Origin: Episyrphus balteatus
Taxonomy: Eukaryota > Arthropoda > Insecta > Diptera > Syrphidae
NCBI RefSeq assembly: GCF_945859705.1
Contig: NC_079134.1
Location: 159,251,718 to 159,315,717, forward strand
DNA: 64,000 bases
Reading direction: 5' to 3'
Shown here: positions 59,904-64,000 of the stretch, piece by piece
Layout: the number at the start of each line of letters is the position of its first letter
How positions within the stretch are numbered: position 1 is the stretch's first letter
The notes under the pieces: model-generated
The model's input: the letters and a program-made list of their open reading frames with translations, nothing else
Databases searched by the model: none
Told to the model about the DNA's origin: nothing
Made by a program: the position numbers and the translations under genes

Positions 59904-61125
59904 GATACAAAAATATTATCAGAATTGAATATGAGAGCAACAAAAATGGAATATCTAATAGGTTGTTCCAAAAGTTGACGCCATTTCAGTTTGGTTGAAC
60001 TTGCAGACTAGCGAAATTAAACCACATTATCTGTACCATATCAGTTGCAAAACAAAAATCATATCAGGCTCTTATCCTTGTTCACAGGACATTACAAATG
60101 AAATTAGGGCAAATTGGAAATGATTCTTTTTCTACTTCTTTTTGTCTTCCCTTCATTTTTGTGTGTGCTTTTGTATGTGTATATAGAAAATCTATCCAAT
60201 GTACACATTGTACAAAATCTATAATGGCAGTGCCAAATGCTGTTGGCCCTCACTCTCTGTCACTACTCACTCAGATAGTCAGTCAGTTTGTTTTTTTTTT
60301 TTTTTGGCTGAATGGTAAAAGGATATGCAAGCAATGGTGATGTGTGTTTTTATGCATCAATGTCTACACACATACAACATGCAGACATATTGGTTTAATA
60401 GTAAAAGCTTAATGACGTAATTGCTTAGAACGACTCTAATAAGGATTGAAGAAGGATAAATAAAAACCAAAACTCAATGAAGATTTTGCTTTAAAAGAGA
60501 TTTTTCCTTTGATTCGCATTTCATTGGTTTTATTTTGAAATTAAAATTTAATTGATTGTGAACAGATTTCGTAAGATAAGATTGAAATATTTTGGGTATA
60601 TATACAAGAAAATAACTTCGTGGTTGGGTAGGTGAAGGTATACTTGAATGCTTATAGGTAAGTATCTTTTACTTCAACCGCTTTAACTATGAGGGATTAA
60701 GAAATTAAGCTTTTTTGACTTTGAGTTACACACCATTAAACTGTTTTCAAAATCGATAATAAATGACTAGATATCAGCCATATCAATGTCGGTTAACATT
60801 TTAGGAAGATCATTTATGTTTTTAAATCATCGGATGATAAATAAAGTCTTTTTATTAGGATTTAATTTTTTTAATTTTTTCAAAAAACCGCTAACAATTA
60901 TTTTATAATTTTCACATACAACTCATTTAAGGGACATTGCTAAGTATTTTGCTTAAAACATCGCGAATGCATTTGTAAAATTTCAAATGTTTTAATTTAT
61001 CATCTAAAAAGAATTTAATGACTTCAAAATTTAATTGGATATAAACTAAATTATGCATTCGCCGTAGTGATCCACTTCTACAAAAATTTACTTTTTAATT
61101 TTTAAATAATTAAAAACTTGAAAGC
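59904..61125. other. No gene recognised
   Basis: AT-rich; no repeat partner or coding sequence found. Confidence 0.5.
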
Positions 61126-62623
61126 TATAGTAGAGTAACTAAAGCAAATTATTAGGGAGCCCGTCCGAACAGCTCTGATTTTGACGATTTTTTTTTTTTT
61201 TCAAAGGTAGGTAATTAAAAATACTTTAAAGTCTATAGACGGTGTTGCCGTATTGTTTTTTAAAATAAAAATTAATTTCTTTTTTAACAAAACCATTTTC
61301 TTTGCTTAAATTTCATAAAACAAATGATAGCAAAAGATTCTCTAGGTAATTTAAGGAAAATATATAAAAGGCAGTAAGGGACAATCTTCCATCGTTTAAG
61401 CGATAAATGCAATTTTCTAACATTCTGACCTCAAACACAAAAAAAATATTTTGAAAACAACGGCAACACCTACAATATTTTAAAATACATTTTTAAAAAG
61501 CCAGAAGCTCATTCTTATCTCTTAAATTTAAATCCACTAAATTTAATCAATACTTTTTGAAAAAATGGTCCTCAAACTCAGAATTAAAAAAAAAATGTTA
61601 TTAGAAAAATTTAAAATGACTTTTTTCCAAACTTTTTCTAATAAAATATGAATTTATTTAAAAAAAATTTTTGGCCATAAATATTATCAGTTGAATTTCG
61701 AAGCAAAAAAGGTAAAATATATCACACTTTTAAAAAAAAAAATGAAAAATTACTTCAATTTCAAATGAATTTTTGCATTGAAATAATTAATTTTCTCAAA
61801 GACTGTGGTAAATAGGAACTTTAAATTTTTGCTATTTAACTTTCAACAGTAAGGGTTATTAAATGAATTAAAAATAATTTTATGTTTAGATGTTGAACTT
61901 TAAAAAAAAAAAATAAGTTACATTTTTTTTTCAAAACTTTTATTAAAAAAAGTTCTTCGAAAATGAAATACTTTTTAATTGTTTTCATAAACCGTAATAC
62001 ATATTGACATTTCCTTTTATAATTTGAAATCATAATAAATGCGGCCAAAAAAATTTGAAAATAAATGCATTTTATATTACGACCAAGTTTAAAAAACGAC
62101 ATGTTAAAATTTTTTCAATAATTTTTTTTTTCAAAAATCTGAGTTCAATTACCATTCTTTCAAAAGCCGTTCATTCAATTAACTTAATTTTAATTTTACA
62201 TATATGACTAAGCTTCTATCTTTTAAAAAATTTATATTTGAATATTGTAGGTGTTGCCGTTGTGTTCAAATATTTTTTTTTTGTGTTTGAAGTCAATTAA
62301 TAAGAAAATTGAATCTATCGCTTGAACTATGGAAGATTGTCCCTCACTCCCATATATTTTTTTTCCTTGAATTTCCTAGACAATCTTTTGGCATCAATTA
62401 ATTTATGAAATTTAAGAAAAATTTTTGAAAAAAATTTGTTTTTGTTCACAAAAATCTTCAATTAAATTTAAAAAATAAAAACGGCAACACCGGCAATTTT
62501 TAATCTATAGACTTTAAAGTATTTTTAATTACCGACGTTTGAAAAAAAAGATCATCAAAATCTAAGCTGTTCGGCTGGGTTCCCTAATATTGCCAATTTT
62601 TGAGCTTTAGTTACTCCACTATA
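61126..62623. mobile_element. Old foldback element, 1.5 kb, probably TA-flanked
   Basis: Ends TATAGTAGAGTAACTAAAGC and the complement of TATAGTGGAGTAACTAAAGC. Paired blocks run inwards (GTCTATAGAC/ACTTTAAAGT, GGTGTTGCCGT, GGGACAATCTTCCAT, AACGGCAACACCTACAATAT). The arms differ at many positions and by several indels, so it is much older than the 50468-59894 palindrome. No coding frame. Confidence 0.82.
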
Positions 62624-62877
62624 TGAGGCAAATTGGATTAGTAGTTTGGGCTGCAGCTCAAGATAGACACAGACACACAGACAGACAGATTTGCTGGACC
62701 CACTTCTTTAGCGTTCTCTATTATTGTAATATCATGTCTGATTGCTATCTCGAGTTCGATTTTTTTTTTACGAATCCTAAACTTTCCCTATAGAACCTAC
62801 CTATATTGCAAGTTTTTATATTATGAATTTTTCTACTTAGATACTGTACGATAGTACCATTTTACACAAGACTCCCC

Positions 62878-63400
62878 TACAGAATGATATACATTGCCAT
62901 TTATTCGAATTATCATGTGTTATATCGCGTTAAGTTCATCCAGTATAAGAGAAGATTAATTATTGTTATAGTAGAAATGTTTCTTGTTTCGGTTTTCATT
63001 AAGAATTTTTTGAATATTTTAACATTACATTGATTTTGTGTATGGGAGCAAGAATATCATAATTGTATACATGAGTACGTTTCATGTTCAAAGAAAATTA
63101 GCAAATTAATAGCTTCAATTCTTTACAAAATATCGAATAACCAATAATTGGATAATTAAAGATTTCAAAATCAAGAGCAAATATTTTATAAATGATTTAC
63201 AAGTATGCTTTTCAATAGAAACAAAATGTTACACATACACCATAGTGAACCATTTCAATAAAATTCGGCACACTGAAAAATAAGTTATATTAATTCAAAA
63301 TTGGAAAAAAATACAACCGGATTATCAAACATTTTTAAGAAATTTATAACTCTTGAAATTTTAAGTCAGCATTTTATAATAAAATGCCTATAAAGAACTT
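62878..63400 (-). repeat. Outer inverted arm, right
   Basis: Reverse-complement partner of 45115-45666, also ending at CTCCCC-TA (62872-62879). A further related scrap (AACAAAATGTTGCACATACA) occurs at 50087-50106. Confidence 0.78.
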
Positions 63401-64000
63401 TTAATTGAATTCACAATCAGTCTTTAATCTCTTTAAAATTCGTAAACCCATAATACTCTATTGTCGTGTCTTGATTGAAAGATGAATAAGTAAAAAAAAA
63501 AAAATAGAAAAATTAAATTTCCTTCTTTTTATTTGCTTTAATTTCCTCAACAACAACAAAAAAAATTATAATAATTTTCCTGGAAATTTCCATAATTCTA
63601 AGAATACCATTTTTTTTTTGTCTAACAGCATCAGCTAGAGAGAGAAAAGTAAGGACAAAAAATTAAAATGATACCATCGCGTCCCAAGGATGTTTTTCTT
63701 GTTTCATTTTTTTTTTATCTTACCAAACACGTAGTCAGACATTCTTTTTCACTATCTAGTCTGGCTATCTTCATAAAAAAAAAATAATCAAGATCTGGAA
63801 CGAAAATATGAGAACAGTCGGAAGTTTTTAGTTGGTCGGTGCGGTACGCGGACGAGACAAGACTGGAAACTATAAATTCGCATAAGGATATTCATGGTTT
63901 CGTTTAAACACAAACAATGAAATGAGAAAAACTTTGCAACAAGGAAATTAAAAAAAAAAGGAGAAAGAAAAACGTCTTGATGGTGCACTTTAAATTTGTG
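63401..64000. other. No gene recognised
   Basis: AT-rich to the window end; a slightly GC-richer patch at about 63780-63870 has no supported coding frame. Confidence 0.45.

Noticed and set aside
62640..62700. CACAGACACACAGACAGACAGA stretch as a possible SINE/tRNA-derived tail
   Set aside because: Only a short simple repeat; no A/B boxes or target duplication found.

Overview
The window is eukaryotic, AT-rich (long A and T tracts throughout) and almost entirely intronic or repetitive. The host gene is recognisable. Eight exons on the minus strand, from 39055 down to 18825, join with matching splice phases into one open frame that encodes the N-terminal cytoplasmic part of an Erg-type (KCNH2-like) voltage-gated potassium channel, the fly gene seizure (sei). 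Exons A and B carry the PAS domain. Exons C to H carry the linker, up to a MGEKVAQ motif that in this family sits just before the S1 membrane segment. The first coding exon lies beyond 39055 and was not found here. The transmembrane, pore and cNBD exons lie beyond the left edge. The exon sequences and the mobile elements fit an insect, probably a fly; this is an inference from remembered family features, not from a search.

Layout. 1-18824 is the intron after exon H. It holds foldback (inverted-repeat) elements at 2870-3214, 3538-4880, 6667-7986 and 9906-10164, a promoter-like or LTR-like block with heat-shock-element matches near 11000, a decayed Tc1-like transposon at 11538-12286, and a mosaic of single-arm copies of the foldback families at 15826-17145. 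18825-26740 holds exons H to B, with a tandem array of about 326-bp units (19390-21450) in the G-H intron. The 12-kb A-B intron holds a non-LTR retrotransposon of about 5.3 kb (26989-33923, 9-bp target duplication) antisense to sei. Its ORF2 is split exactly at a TA by a 1604-bp Tc1 transposon (29618-31221).

39056-64000 lies upstream of exon A. It has an 11-bp CpG-rich minisatellite (40458-40725), a foldback whose arms are built of tandem GGGATTTTGGGTTTTC-type repeats (42110-42810), a TA-flanked foldback (44067-44991), a Penelope-like GIY-YIG fragment (46672-47290), and a giant 9.4-kb palindrome (50468-59894). The palindrome is flanked by a perfect 9-bp direct repeat and behaves like a single foldback transposon with arms of about 3.9 kb. 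Two later insertions sit in its right arm only, a 289-bp hAT-type MITE and a 978-bp TA-flanked element. The left arm preserves both empty sites. Older diverged inverted arms (45115-45666 and 62878-63400) bracket the whole region.

How it fits together. The only cellular function supported is sei. Everything else is mobile DNA nested in its introns. If the introns are transcribed with the gene, the foldbacks would place several long hairpins in the sei pre-mRNA, possible substrates for small-RNA production or RNA editing. That consequence is inference.
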